DNA of 64,000 nucleotides from Kitasatospora gansuensis. Lineage in GTDB: Bacteria; Actinomycetota; Actinomycetes; Streptomycetales; Streptomycetaceae. The stretch covers positions 2,294,001 to 2,358,000 of the forward strand of contig NZ_JACHJR010000001.1 in NCBI RefSeq assembly GCF_014203705.1. Reading direction: 5' to 3'. A program made the position numbers and the translations under genes. The notes beneath the pieces are model-generated. The model was given only the letters and a program-made list of their open reading frames with translations, had not been told where the DNA came from and searched no databases. Below are positions 41,980-53,327 of this stretch, one piece after another. The first letter of the stretch is position 1, and each line of letters begins with the position of its first letter.

Positions 41980-42534
41980 CAGGCTCTCCTTCTTCGGCCG
42001 GTCGACGGCTGGGGTGCCGGTCGGCCGGGCTCGTGGTCGATCATGGGCGGGTACGGCTGGGTCGGAGCGGCGGTCGGACCGCTCGTGGAGCGTGGCACCG
42101 AGCCAACGCCCGTGGTGCGGTGCCGGATGTACGGACCGGCCGTGCTGTGAGCCGCGCTGCTCCGGCATCCGGACACCCGCCACCCGGGCCTTCGCCGCCC
42201 GGGCACCGTTCGGTCGAGCGTCGTTCGATCGGAAGGCGCATATGCCCCGCAGGTTGAACGCACCGCACCTCCCCCAGGTCACGCCGATCCGGCTGTCATC
42301 GGCAGGTCGGTCACCTGTCGCACCAGTTGTCGCACCGCATCGAACAGCCGCTGTCAGCGGCGGTCGGCGACGGCTCCCCCGAGTCGTTCGCGGCCGGAGT
42401 GCCGCGACCGGATCCCGGCCCGGCGGCTGCTTCGCCCGCGTCAGGATACGGTGCGGTGGCGGCGGCGGACGCACCGGGAACACCGTGGGCGGCCACCGCT
42501 CAGCGCCTGTGACCAGCGTGTACCGAGGAGTTGT
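41980..42534. other. Long divergent intergenic region
   Basis: This 555-bp region lies between the GDE-like and alpha/beta hydrolase starts. A direct repeat TGTCGCACC occurs twice near 42316-42337. A short frame at 42327-42512 starts with TTG and has no ribosome site. Promoters for both genes should be here, but I see no clear elements. Confidence 0.4.
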
Positions 42535-43848
42535 ATGTCCACCGCCAGCCGGCTGCCCGGGATTGTCACCACCGACCACGTCTTCCACCTGCCGCTCGAC
42601 CACCGGAGTCCGGAGGGCGAGCAGATCGAGGTGTACGCCCGGGAGGTGGTCGCCTCCGGCCGGGAGGGCGACGACCTGCCCTGGCTGCTCTTCCTGCAGG
42701 GCGGGCCCGGGGGCAAGTCGAACCGCCCGGTCGGCCGGGACGGCTGGCTGGTCCGGGCCCTGGACGACTACCGGGTGCTGCTGCTCGACCAGCGCGGCAC
42801 CGGCCGGTCCACCCCTGCCACCCGGCAGACCCTGGCCCGTCGGGGCGGCCCCGAGCAGCAGGCCGACTACCTGGCGCACTTCCGGGCCGACTCGATCGTC
42901 CGGGACGCGGAGCTGATCCGCCGTCGGCTGCTCGGGGACACCGGCCGCTGGAGCCTGCTCGGCCAGAGCTTCGGCGGCTTCTGCACCCTGAGCTACCTCT
43001 CGATCGCCCCGGAGGGCGTGCGGGAGGCCTTCGTGACCGGTGGCCTGCCGGGCCTGCGCAGCTCGGCCGAGGACGTCTACCGGGCCGCCTACCCCCGGGT
43101 GGCCCGGAAGAACGCGGGGCACTACGCCCGCTACCCGGACGATGTGACGGCGGTTCAGCGGATCGCCGCGCACCTGCTGGAGCAGCCCGCCGAACTGCCG
43201 GGCGGCGGCCTGCTCACCGTGCAGGCGTTCCAGGGGCTCGGCATGCTGCTCGGCACCGGGAGCGGCTCGCACGTCCTGCACTACCTGCTGGAGGAGGCCT
43301 GGGTCGAGGGCGTCGCCGGGCCGGAGCTCTCCGACACCTTCCTGGCCGGGGTGCAGGCCCAACTCTCCTTCGCCCAGGGGCCGCTGTACGCGGTTCTGCA
43401 CGAGTCCATCTACGGCCAGCGGTCGGTGGACCCGGCCGGGACCGAGTGGGCGGCGGAGCGCGTGCGCAAGGAGTTCCCCGAGTTCGACGCCGAAGCGGCG
43501 GTACGGGAGGGGCGCGCCGTGCTCCTCACCGGGGAGATGATCTACCCCGCCCTGTTCGACAGCGACCCCGCGCTGCGGTCGCTGCGGGAGACCGCCCGGC
43601 TGCTCGCGGAGCGGACCGACTGGCCGGACCTGTACTCCCCGGAGCGGCTGGCGACCAACCAAGTCCCGGTCGTGGCTGCGGTCTACCACGACGACATGTA
43701 CGTGGACACCGCCGACTCGCTGGCCACCGCGGACGCCGTCCGGAACGTGCGGGTCTGGGTCACCAACGAGTGGGAGCACGACGGACTGCGGGTGAGCGGC
43801 GGCGTCGTCCTCGACCGGCTGATCCGGATGGCGCGCGGCGAGATCTGA
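42535..43848 (+). CDS. Alpha/beta hydrolase, proline iminopeptidase-like (S33)
   Basis: The product is 437 aa from ATG 42535, with GAGGAG 4 nt upstream. The oxyanion motif is LFLQGGPGGK, the nucleophile elbow is GQSFGG (Ser), the acid lies in VVAAVYHDDMYVD and the catalytic His in HDGLRVSGG. This order and the cap domain between them fit S33 aminopeptidases that remove N-terminal proline. There is no signal peptide, so it acts in the cytoplasm. Convergent with the DUF4192 gene (38 bp between stops). Confidence 0.88.
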   Translation: MSTASRLPGIVTTDHVFHLPLDHRSPEGEQIEVYAREVVASGREGDDLPWLLFLQGGPGGKSNRPVGRDGWLVRALDDYRVLLLDQRGTGRSTPATRQTLARRGGPEQQADYLAHFRADSIVRDAELIRRRLLGDTGRWSLLGQSFGGFCTLSYLSIAPEGVREAFVTGGLPGLRSSAEDVYRAAYPRVARKNAGHYARYPDDVTAVQRIAAHLLEQPAELPGGGLLTVQAFQGLGMLLGTGSGSHVLHYLLEEAWVEGVAGPELSDTFLAGVQAQLSFAQGPLYAVLHESIYGQRSVDPAGTEWAAERVRKEFPEFDAEAAVREGRAVLLTGEMIYPALFDSDPALRSLRETARLLAERTDWPDLYSPERLATNQVPVVAAVYHDDMYVDTADSLATADAVRNVRVWVTNEWEHDGLRVSGGVVLDRLIRMARGEI

Positions 43849-43886
43849 CGCTGCGGCAACCTGGCGGGCCGGCCACTGACGACCCG

Positions 43887-45467
43887 TCATCTGGCTCGCC
43901 GGGCCCGGTGGGCGCGGTGCGGACGGTGGGCCCGCCTGGCCGCGCGGACGGTGAGCGGGCCCGCCTCCTCCGGGAGGTCGAAGGCCGGGCCGCCACCGCC
44001 CGCACCCCGACCGGATCGGCGGGCCTTCCGGCGGCTCTGCCGGGACGAGGACGGCTGGCCGGAGCGGCCCGGGTCACCGGCCTGGCGGGGCACCCGCGGT
44101 CGGTCGGGCTGACCGGAGCGATCCGGCTGCCCGACCGGACCGACCGGCCCGGTCGACCCAGCCCGGGCGGCTGCACCGTCCGGCGGCGCCGGATGCTGCT
44201 GCCGCGGCGTCGGTACGGCCGGGGGCGCGGGCGGGGACGGCGTGGCCGGCGGCTCCGAGGTGTCCGGTGGCACCACCACGTCCGCCGGCCGGAGGCCCGC
44301 CAGCTGCTCGCGAGCCCGGCGCTCCTGGCGGACCCGGTCGTGCAGTTCGCTCGGGTGCAGGCCGCCGTTGAGCGACTCGTACAGCAGCTGGGCCAGCGTG
44401 TACCCCTGGTCCAGATCGAGCACCCGGGCCAGCACCACCCGGGCCGTCGCGGTGTCGCCCGCCAGCCAGGACGTCCAGGCCAGCAAGGTCAGCGGGGGTG
44501 CCGCGTAGTGCTCGAAGGGCGGGACGCACTGCCGGGCGAGGTAGCGCCAGAGCCGCTGGGCCGGGATGAGCTCGTCCGGCTCGGCGTACTCGGCCGCGCG
44601 GTCGCGGGCCAGCTTGTCCTGCAGACCGACCAGCAGGCGGGCGGCGCGGACCCGGTCGAGCTCGCGGGCCCCGGTGCCGAAATCGGCCAGCACCTCGGCG
44701 AGCAGCGTGGCCGTCCGCTCCAGCGTGGCGGTCCGCCCGCCGGGGCCGGAGAGCTCGTGGATCAGCTGCGGCCCGGCTCGCTCGATCGCCTCCCGGACCG
44801 GCGCGTCCTCCGGCGGACCGATCGGGACCAGCCCGGCGGCGATCGCCTTCCGGCTGCCTCGCGGCGCCACCCCGGCGAAGGCGGCGGCCGCGGCGATCGG
44901 GCTGGGCAGCCGGACCGAGCGGATCGGCACTCCGGCCGGGTCGCAGCAGCTCTCGCCGCCGCACAGGAAGGACCACCAGCGCCCGTCCGAGACCAGCAGG
45001 GACTCCTTCACCAGCACCCCGGCGGCCCGGAACGCCTGGGCCAGCTGCTCCGCCAGCGGCCTGAGCCCGGCCAGCACCCCGGGGCCGTCGGCCGGCCCGT
45101 CGCCCCCGTCCCCGTCCCCGCTCCCGCAGGCGCCGGCGGTCGGCTCCGCCGCGTCCCGGCAGAGGTAGAGCAGGACCTGCTCGGGCGGCCTGTCCCGCTG
45201 CCCGGAGAGTGTGACGAGCAGCCGGGCGGTGTCGACCGCGACCGACGGCCACTCGGCCGGGTCGGTGGGGATGTCGAGCCGGATGACCCCGCCCTGCTGG
45301 AGCATCGGCCCCTGCAGGCCAACCGCGACAACGCTGTCGTCGGGGAAGAAGCCGAGCAGGTAGGGCAGCATCTCGGCCATGTCGGCCGGGCCGCGCATCT
45401 GGAGCGGGACCTGCCCGGAGAGCGGGCCGGTGACGGACTGGATCAGGTGTTCCTCGTTGCCGTTCAT
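43887..45467 (-). CDS. DUF4192 family protein
   Basis: The product is 526 aa from ATG 45467. The DUF4192 core (about 20-385) includes RGPADMAEMLPYLLGFFPDD, SVVAVGLQGPMLQQGGVIRL and WWSFLCGGESCCDPAGVPI. It ends with a repeat-like region (HYAAPPLTLLAWTSWLAGDT) that resembles a TPR-type segment. The C-terminal 140 residues are Pro/Arg/Ser-rich and basic (QSRRKARRSGRGAGGG; RRAHRPHRAHRARRAR). No catalytic site is known for the family. It is divergent from recQ. The ribosome site is weak, so the start is moderately certain. Confidence 0.82.
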   Translation of the reverse strand: MNGNEEHLIQSVTGPLSGQVPLQMRGPADMAEMLPYLLGFFPDDSVVAVGLQGPMLQQGGVIRLDIPTDPAEWPSVAVDTARLLVTLSGQRDRPPEQVLLYLCRDAAEPTAGACGSGDGDGGDGPADGPGVLAGLRPLAEQLAQAFRAAGVLVKESLLVSDGRWWSFLCGGESCCDPAGVPIRSVRLPSPIAAAAAFAGVAPRGSRKAIAAGLVPIGPPEDAPVREAIERAGPQLIHELSGPGGRTATLERTATLLAEVLADFGTGARELDRVRAARLLVGLQDKLARDRAAEYAEPDELIPAQRLWRYLARQCVPPFEHYAAPPLTLLAWTSWLAGDTATARVVLARVLDLDQGYTLAQLLYESLNGGLHPSELHDRVRQERRAREQLAGLRPADVVVPPDTSEPPATPSPPAPPAVPTPRQQHPAPPDGAAARAGSTGPVGPVGQPDRSGQPDRPRVPRQAGDPGRSGQPSSSRQSRRKARRSGRGAGGGGPAFDLPEEAGPLTVRAARRAHRPHRAHRARRAR

Positions 45468-45688
45468 GTCGAGAAGAGTCCCGCCTGATCGCCCGCCCGC
45501 CCGGAGCTCACCCCGCGCCTGTGGACAACCGAGGGGGGTCAGCATCAGTACACCCGTTCGGAGCAGCGGAAATATCGCCAAAGACCATGACAAATGACAC
45601 CCATTCAGATGATCTAATGACCAACCGGCCGCACGGCTCCTCGGGGCGGAGTTCGCCGTCTGTCGCTCCCAGCCTGTATCCATGAGCC

Positions 45689-47896
<2,208 letters not shown>

Positions 47897-48193
47897 CAAC
47901 CTGCACGACCCACGCCCCGGCCCCCACCTCGACCACCCCGCCGGGCGGTCCTGGCCGGCCGACCTGACACATCCGACCCTCCGTCAGCCGAATGGCAGTC
48001 CGCTCGCGGTGGAATATATCCGGCAGACCATCGGCATTCGGGCGGCGTTCGTCATTTCATCGTTGCCGCTCGCCCCCATCTGACCCGAGAATTGGGAGGT
48101 ACCCAGAGCCCGGTCCGACGGACCCGGCCTTCGGCGTACGCAGACACCCGCGCGCCCTCGCACACCAAGGGCGGCGGGCCGGGAAGGAGGATC

Positions 48194-48817
48194 GTGATCA
48201 ACGGCAGCGACCGACACCGGTTCTCCGGAAGACGCGTTCTCGACCTGGAGAGCTGGAGCGGCTCCGACATCCCCCTGCTGCGCGACCCGCGCGAGTTCGT
48301 CGCCGAGCTGCACCAACGGCACCTCCCGCAGCCGGGCACCACGGTGGTCGCGGTGCTGGACGCGCTGCACCAGGTCACCGCCTCCGCCTCGTTCGCCGCC
48401 CGCCAGCACAGTGAGGACGGCTGGCAGCACCGGCACGAGATCCTCACCCATCTGCGCCAGGTCACCCCGCACGACCTGCGGCTGGCGCAGCCCAGGCGGA
48501 CGGCCGTGCTGCTGCGCTGCCGGGACGGTGCCGCGGGCTGGACCCGGCAGGACGGCGCCTGGATGTGGGCCCTGCGGGACGCGGCCGCGCTGCACGGGCT
48601 GCGCTGCGGCTCGTACATCGCGCTGACGCCCAGCGGCTGGCAGTCGCTCGGGGACGGCCGCAGCGGGCGCAACCCGCACTCGGGTTCCTGGGCCGACAGC
48701 CCGGTGCACACCGTCACCGAGCTGGCCCCGCGTCCGCCGCGCCCGCAGTCCGGGCAGCCGAGCCGGCCCGGCCAGGTGGCACCGGTCCGCCCCCTGCACC
48801 GGTTCGCCACCGGCTGA
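48194..48817 (+). CDS. Hypothetical protein, function unknown
   Basis: The product is 207 aa from GTG 48194, with GGAAGGAGG just 3 nt upstream. The N-terminal two thirds are folded-looking (RVLDLESWSGSDIPLLRDPR, TTVVAVLDALHQVTASASFA) with no signal or membrane segment. The last 50 residues are Pro/Arg-rich. I do not recognise a domain. It follows recQ after 297 bp and is followed by 248 bp up to the chitinase gene. A frame that is open further upstream from 48092 lacks a ribosome site. Confidence 0.6.
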   Translation: MINGSDRHRFSGRRVLDLESWSGSDIPLLRDPREFVAELHQRHLPQPGTTVVAVLDALHQVTASASFAARQHSEDGWQHRHEILTHLRQVTPHDLRLAQPRRTAVLLRCRDGAAGWTRQDGAWMWALRDAAALHGLRCGSYIALTPSGWQSLGDGRSGRNPHSGSWADSPVHTVTELAPRPPRPQSGQPSRPGQVAPVRPLHRFATG

Positions 48818-48943
48818 CCAGGCGTCACCAGCTGACCGACCGCCACCCAAGGGGTGACGGCCGGAGCCGACCGCTGAGCCGAGCCAAGCCGGGCCGAATC
48901 AAGGCCCCGCCCGCCGCGCCGAGTTGACCCAGCCACACCAATC

Positions 48944-48954
48944 GGAAACTTTCC
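48944..48954. promoter_or_regulatory. Palindromic GGAAACTTTCC motif upstream of the chitinase gene
   Basis: GGAAACTTTCC is a perfect 11-bp palindrome with one central base. The extended form on the opposite strand is GGTTAGGAAAGTTTCCGATT. As I recall, similar GTTAGGAAAGTTTCC-type sequences occur upstream of Streptomyces chitosanase and other secreted hydrolase genes. It lies just upstream of a -35 element, so it may act as an operator. Confidence 0.55.
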
Positions 48955-48966
48955 TAACCAAAGCCC

Positions 48967-48996
48967 TTGACCCCCTCGCACTCGCGGCTCGATTCT
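48967..48996 (+). promoter_or_regulatory. Sigma-70-like promoter for the chitinase operon
   Basis: TTGACC (48967-48972) and GATTCT (48991-48996) are 18 bp apart. The palindrome at 48944-48954 lies immediately upstream. The expected transcript has a leader of about 60 nt before the ATG at 49066. Confidence 0.5.
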
Positions 48997-49065
48997 GAAC
49001 GGTGCCCTCAAGTCCGGCGTCCCGTCCGGCACTTCCCCCGCACCAGACCCGAGAAGCGAGCAGAC

Positions 49066-50073
49066 ATGCCCAGTTCCGCTCCCCGTCGCACCGCCAGCGT
49101 GCTGCTGGCCGCCACCCTTGGCTCCACCGCCCTGCTGCTGGCCCCCACCGCTACCGCCAACTCCACGGCTGCCATCACCGCCGGTCCGGGCTCGATGGCC
49201 GCCGCCCCGTACGAGTACCTGGGCTGGGGCAACCCGCAGAAGCCCACCGACGTGATGGCGGCCACCGGGGTGAAGTGGTTCACGCTGGCGTTCATCCTCT
49301 CCGACGGCACCTGCAACCCGAAGTGGGACGGCAGCCGCCCGCTGACCGGCGGCTCCGACGAGGCGGCGATCAAGTCGATCCGGGCGGCGGGCGGGGACAT
49401 CGTCATCTCGGTCGGCGGCTGGAGCGGCAACAAGCTCGGCGAGAAGTGCGGCAGCGCCACCGCGCTGGCCGGCGCGTACCAGAAGGTGATCAACGCCTAC
49501 GGCCTGAAGGCACTGGACATCGACATCGAGGACACCGAGTTCGCCAACGCGACGGTCCGTCAGCGGGTGGTCGACGCACTGAAGATCGTCAAGACCAAGA
49601 ACCCCGGCATCGTCACCTACGTGACCATGGGCACCACGCCGAGCGGCCCGGACGCCACCGGCAAGGACCTGATCAAGCGGGGCGCGGCGGCCGGGCTGGC
49701 GAACGACGGCTGGATCATCATGCCGTTCGACTTCGGCGGGCACAGCGGCACGATGGGCCAGGCGACCGTCAGCGCCCTGCAGGGCCTGAAGGCGGCGGTG
49801 AAGAGCGCGTACGGCTACAGCGACGACGCTGCCTACCGCCACATCGGGGTCTCCTCGATGAACGGGATCACCGACGAGCCGGGCGAGACCGTCACCACCG
49901 GCGACTTCAAGACCATCCTGGCGTACGCCCAGCAGCACCACCTCGCCCGGTTCGCCTTCTGGTCCGTCAACCGCGACCGCCCCTGCGGCAGCGGCACGGA
50001 CGCCGACTCGTGCAGCGGCATCGCGCAGTCGCCGTACGCGTTCACCAAGATCGTCGTCCAGTACCAGGGCTGA
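49066..50073 (+). CDS. Secreted GH18 chitinase-like protein
   Basis: The product is 335 aa from ATG 49066. A signal peptide is evident: basic start (SAPRRTA), hydrophobic core, and likely cleavage near TATA (about 31). The GH18 catalytic strand reads LKALDIDIEDTEF, giving DxDxE at Asp151-Asp153-Glu155, where Glu155 is the proton donor. The first aspartate of the classical DGxDxDxE is not aligned. Other TIM-barrel strands include DIVISVGGWSG and GWIIMPFDFGG. It should hydrolyse chitin or chito-oligosaccharides outside the cell. No carbohydrate-binding module is fused. The next gene starts 11 bp after its stop. Confidence 0.88.
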   Translation: MPSSAPRRTASVLLAATLGSTALLLAPTATANSTAAITAGPGSMAAAPYEYLGWGNPQKPTDVMAATGVKWFTLAFILSDGTCNPKWDGSRPLTGGSDEAAIKSIRAAGGDIVISVGGWSGNKLGEKCGSATALAGAYQKVINAYGLKALDIDIEDTEFANATVRQRVVDALKIVKTKNPGIVTYVTMGTTPSGPDATGKDLIKRGAAAGLANDGWIIMPFDFGGHSGTMGQATVSALQGLKAAVKSAYGYSDDAAYRHIGVSSMNGITDEPGETVTTGDFKTILAYAQQHHLARFAFWSVNRDRPCGSGTDADSCSGIAQSPYAFTKIVVQYQG

Positions 50074-50084
50074 GGAGAGCAACC

Positions 50085-52511
50085 ATGCGTCCTCTCAAGG
50101 CAGTCGGCGGCCTGGCCGTCGTCGCGGCCCTGCTCCTCGGACTGGTCACCGGGCCGGCCGCCTCGGCCGCCCCGACCCGGTACGAGGCCGAGAACGCGGC
50201 CCGCTCGCTCGGCGTGGTGGAGGCCAACCACACCGGGTACTCGGGCACCGGATTCGTCAACGGCGACAACGTGGTGGGCAGTTGGGTCGAGTTCACGGTG
50301 AACGCCGCGTCGGCGGGCACCGCGGCGATCGCGATCCGGTACGCCAACGGCACCACACTGGACCGGCCGGGCGATCTGACCGTGAACGGCACGGTGGTCT
50401 CCGCCGCCCGTTCCTTCCCGTCCACCGGGACGTGGGACGACTGGGCCGTCTCCACCGTCACCGCCCCGGTCAACGCGGGGGCCAACAGGATCCGGCTGAC
50501 GTCGACCAGCGCGGCCGGCCTGCCCAACCTCGACGCCCTCGACCTCGACATCACCGCGCCGACCGCCGACTACCAGGCCGAGGACGCGGCGACCGGCCAG
50601 GCCGCGGTGGCCACCAACCACACCGGCTACACCGGCACCGGCTTCGTCGACTACACCAACATCGCGGGCAGCTACGTCGAGTTCACGGTCAGCGCCGGCA
50701 CGGCCGGCAGCGCCGCGCTCGCCTTCCGGTACGCCAACGCCGGGACGGCCGACCGGCCGATGGACATCGCGGTGAACGGCACCGTGGTCGCCGCCGGGGT
50801 CAGCTTCCCGCCCGGCGCCAACTGGGACACCTGGGCCACCAGGACCGTCAACGCCAACCTCACCGCCGGGACCAACCGGATCCGGGCCACCGCCACCACC
50901 GCCAACGGCGGCCCCAACCTGGACCGGCTCCAGGTCGGCACCGGCGCCGACACCAGCGCGCCCAGCAGGCCCGGGGCGCCCAGCTGTTCGGCCGTCGCGG
51001 CGAACAGCCTCACCCTGTCCTGGGGCGCCTCGACCGACAACGTCGGGGTCAGCGCCTACGACCTCTACGAGCACGGCAACAAGATCGGCGAGGCCCCCGG
51101 CGACAGCACCGCCACCCAGCTCACCGGCCTCACCCCGAACACCACCTACAACCTCACGGTGATCGCCCGGGACGCCTCCGGCAACGCCTCGGCGGCCAGC
51201 ACCCCGGTCGACTGCACCACTCTGGCCAGCAGCGACCCGCTGCCCAGCAGCCCCGGCACGCCGACCGTCTCGGGCGTCAACTCCACCGGCGCGACGCTGA
51301 GCTGGGCCGCCTCGACCGACGACAAGGGCGTCGTGGCGTACGAGATCCGCAGCGGCAACGCCGTGGTGAAGACCGTGACCGGTACGCCGCCGGGCACATC
51401 GACGGCCGTGACCGGCCTGGCCTGTGACGCCCCGTTCACCCTCACCGTGGTGGCCCAGGACACCGCGGGCGGCTACTCGGCGCCGTCCGCTCCGGTGTCG
51501 TTCACCACCGGCGCCTGCTCCGCCGACGGCGGGGTGCCCGGCTCGCCCACCGCGCTCTCCTCCGGCTGGACCGTCCCCTGGGGCGTGTACTGGATGCCGG
51601 ACGGCAAGACCGCGCTGGTGACCGAGCGGGACAGCTTCAAGGTCTTCAGGACCAGCACCGCCGGGGCCCGCACCCAGGTCGGCACCGTCCCCAACGCCGT
51701 CACCACCGACGGCGAGGGCGGACTGCTCGGGGTCGCCGTCGACCCCAACTGGTCCACCAACCACCGGGTCTACTTCATGCACACCGCCGCCGAGGGCAAC
51801 CGGATCGTCCGGATGACCTACGACGGCACCGCGCTCAGCGGCTACACCGTGCTGCTCCAGGGCATCCAGAAGAACCGCTACCACAACGGCGGGCGGCTGG
51901 CGTTCGGTCCCGACGGCTTCCTGTACGCCACCACCGGGGACGCCCAGACCCAGGCCAACGCCCAGAACAAGAACTCGCTGAACGGCAAGATCCTGCGGCT
52001 CACCACCGACGGCAAGCCGGCCCCCGGCAACCCGTTCGGCAACTACGTCTACAGCTACGGGCACCGCAACCCGCAGGGGCTGGCCTTCGACCGCAACGGG
52101 CGGCTCTGGGAGGCGGAGTTCGGCGACTCCAAGTTCGACGAGCTCAACCTGATCAAGCCCGGCGCCAACTACGGCTGGCCGACCTGCGAAGGCGCCTGCA
52201 GCACCGCGGGGATGACCAATCCGAAGGCCAGCTGGGCGGTCAACGTCGCCTCCCCCAGCGGGATCGCGATCGTCCGCAACGTGGTCTACATGGCGGCGCT
52301 GCGCGGCGAACGGATGTGGCGGATCCCGATCAACGGCGACACCGAGACCGTCGGTACGCCGACCTCCTACTACGTCGGCAGCTACGGCCGGCTCCGCACG
52401 GTCAGCAAGGTGCCCGGCGCGGACCAGCTCTGGCTGACCACCACCAACGCCGACAACAAGGGCGGCGCGGCCGACGGGGCGGACAAGCTGTTCCGGATCA
52501 CCATCGGGTAA
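50085..52511 (+). CDS. Secreted CBM35/FN3/PQQ-type sugar dehydrogenase (AA12-like)
   Basis: The product is 808 aa from ATG 50085, with AGGAG 7 nt upstream and overlapping the chitinase stop region. A signal peptide ends near ASA (about 28). Then come two CBM35-like modules (about 30-155, 160-287; RYEAENAARS and YQAEDAATGQ), two fibronectin type III domains (about 290-385, 392-480) and a C-terminal glucose/sorbosone dehydrogenase-type beta-propeller (about 490-808). The propeller has WGVYWMPDGKTALVTER, GEGGLLGVAVDP and HRNPQGLAFDRNGRLWEAE. Such propellers use PQQ to oxidise sugars and are classed as AA12. Co-transcription with the chitinase suggests an oxidative partner in chitin degradation. 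Confidence 0.85.
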   Translation: MRPLKAVGGLAVVAALLLGLVTGPAASAAPTRYEAENAARSLGVVEANHTGYSGTGFVNGDNVVGSWVEFTVNAASAGTAAIAIRYANGTTLDRPGDLTVNGTVVSAARSFPSTGTWDDWAVSTVTAPVNAGANRIRLTSTSAAGLPNLDALDLDITAPTADYQAEDAATGQAAVATNHTGYTGTGFVDYTNIAGSYVEFTVSAGTAGSAALAFRYANAGTADRPMDIAVNGTVVAAGVSFPPGANWDTWATRTVNANLTAGTNRIRATATTANGGPNLDRLQVGTGADTSAPSRPGAPSCSAVAANSLTLSWGASTDNVGVSAYDLYEHGNKIGEAPGDSTATQLTGLTPNTTYNLTVIARDASGNASAASTPVDCTTLASSDPLPSSPGTPTVSGVNSTGATLSWAASTDDKGVVAYEIRSGNAVVKTVTGTPPGTSTAVTGLACDAPFTLTVVAQDTAGGYSAPSAPVSFTTGACSADGGVPGSPTALSSGWTVPWGVYWMPDGKTALVTERDSFKVFRTSTAGARTQVGTVPNAVTTDGEGGLLGVAVDPNWSTNHRVYFMHTAAEGNRIVRMTYDGTALSGYTVLLQGIQKNRYHNGGRLAFGPDGFLYATTGDAQTQANAQNKNSLNGKILRLTTDGKPAPGNPFGNYVYSYGHRNPQGLAFDRNGRLWEAEFGDSKFDELNLIKPGANYGWPTCEGACSTAGMTNPKASWAVNVASPSGIAIVRNVVYMAALRGERMWRIPINGDTETVGTPTSYYVGSYGRLRTVSKVPGADQLWLTTTNADNKGGAADGADKLFRITIG

Positions 52512-52552
52512 CGCACTGAGGCCTCAGCGCCCGCTCACCGCACAGCAGTTGA

Positions 52553-52584
52553 CTGTGGCGACCCCCATCCGGGGGTCGCCACAG
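52553..52584 (+). terminator. Terminator after the chitinase-dehydrogenase operon
   Basis: CTGTGGCGACCCCC pairs perfectly with GGGGGTCGCCACAG (14 bp) around a 4-nt loop, 41 bp after the dehydrogenase stop. It also lies just beyond the 3' end of the convergent hypothetical gene. Confidence 0.9.
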
Positions 52585-52593
52585 CGCGTTCGG

Positions 52594-53190
52594 TCAGGCC
52601 GGGACCGGCGTGCCGGCGCCCGGGAACAGCGGCGCCACCGTGTCGACGTCGCCGCAGACCATCAGCAGCTCCCCCGCCAGCGCGTGCGCGACCCGGGCGG
52701 CCTCGGCCAACCGGTCGGCGGACACCGGGGAGTTGACCACCAGGACGACCACCTCGCGGCCGACCGTCCGGGTCGCGGCGGCGTCCGCGTAGAAGACGTC
52801 ACCACCGTCGGCGAGCTGCGCCCAGTAGCGCTCCTCGCCGAAGCCGATCTCGTGCTGCTGCCAGGGGTGCGGCTCACCGACCGTCAGGACCAGGACGGTG
52901 CCCGGACGTCGGCCGGACTCCAGCAGCCGGTCGATGGTGTCGTCGGCCCGGTCGACCGCGCCGCGCGTGGTCGACGGCACCAACTGGACCGGGGTACCGG
53001 GTCGTCGGGCCGGCGGCGGACCGGGGCGCGGCCCCGGCCGTGGTGCGGCCGGACGCGGGCCCGGCACCGGGCGGGCGGCTCCGGCGGGGACAGGTGTGCG
53101 GGGGGCTCGTGCGTCCGACTCTCGCGGGAAGGGAACGCCGGGGCCCGGGATACTCTCGTGAATCTCCGGCTCCTCGGGGAAGACAGGCAT
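52594..53190 (-). CDS. Hypothetical protein with Pro-rich N-terminus
   Basis: The product is 198 aa from ATG 53190. Residues 1-75 are Pro/Arg/Ala-rich; the rest is compact, with RADDTIDRLLESGRRPGTVL, REVVVLVVNSPVSADRL and a final LAGELLMVCGDVDTVAPLF. No signal, membrane segment or known motif. It lies 137 bp downstream of rnhB on the same strand and may be co-transcribed with it. The ribosome site is weak; starts further inside are possible. I do not recognise the family. Confidence 0.55.
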   Translation of the reverse strand: MPVFPEEPEIHESIPGPGVPFPRESDARAPRTPVPAGAARPVPGPRPAAPRPGPRPGPPPARRPGTPVQLVPSTTRGAVDRADDTIDRLLESGRRPGTVLVLTVGEPHPWQQHEIGFGEERYWAQLADGGDVFYADAAATRTVGREVVVLVVNSPVSADRLAEAARVAHALAGELLMVCGDVDTVAPLFPGAGTPVPA

Positions 53191-53327
53191 GCCCGATGTC
53201 TATCAAATGCCGGTCGAATGCGCACGGGCGCCCCACCAGTTGGAACCGACCGGCAATCATTTGCCCCCGAACGGTCACCGCACGTCCCAACACCGGGCGA
53301 ACCCCGGGCCAACAGCCGACGACCGGG

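Noticed and set aside
42327-42512. 61-codon frame ahead of the alpha/beta hydrolase gene
   Set aside because: Starts with TTG, has no Shine-Dalgarno and is low-complexity Ala/Gly/Pro.
49030-49065. DasR operator ahead of the chitinase gene
   Set aside because: CCAGACC near 49043 is only a partial half-site and the other half is missing.
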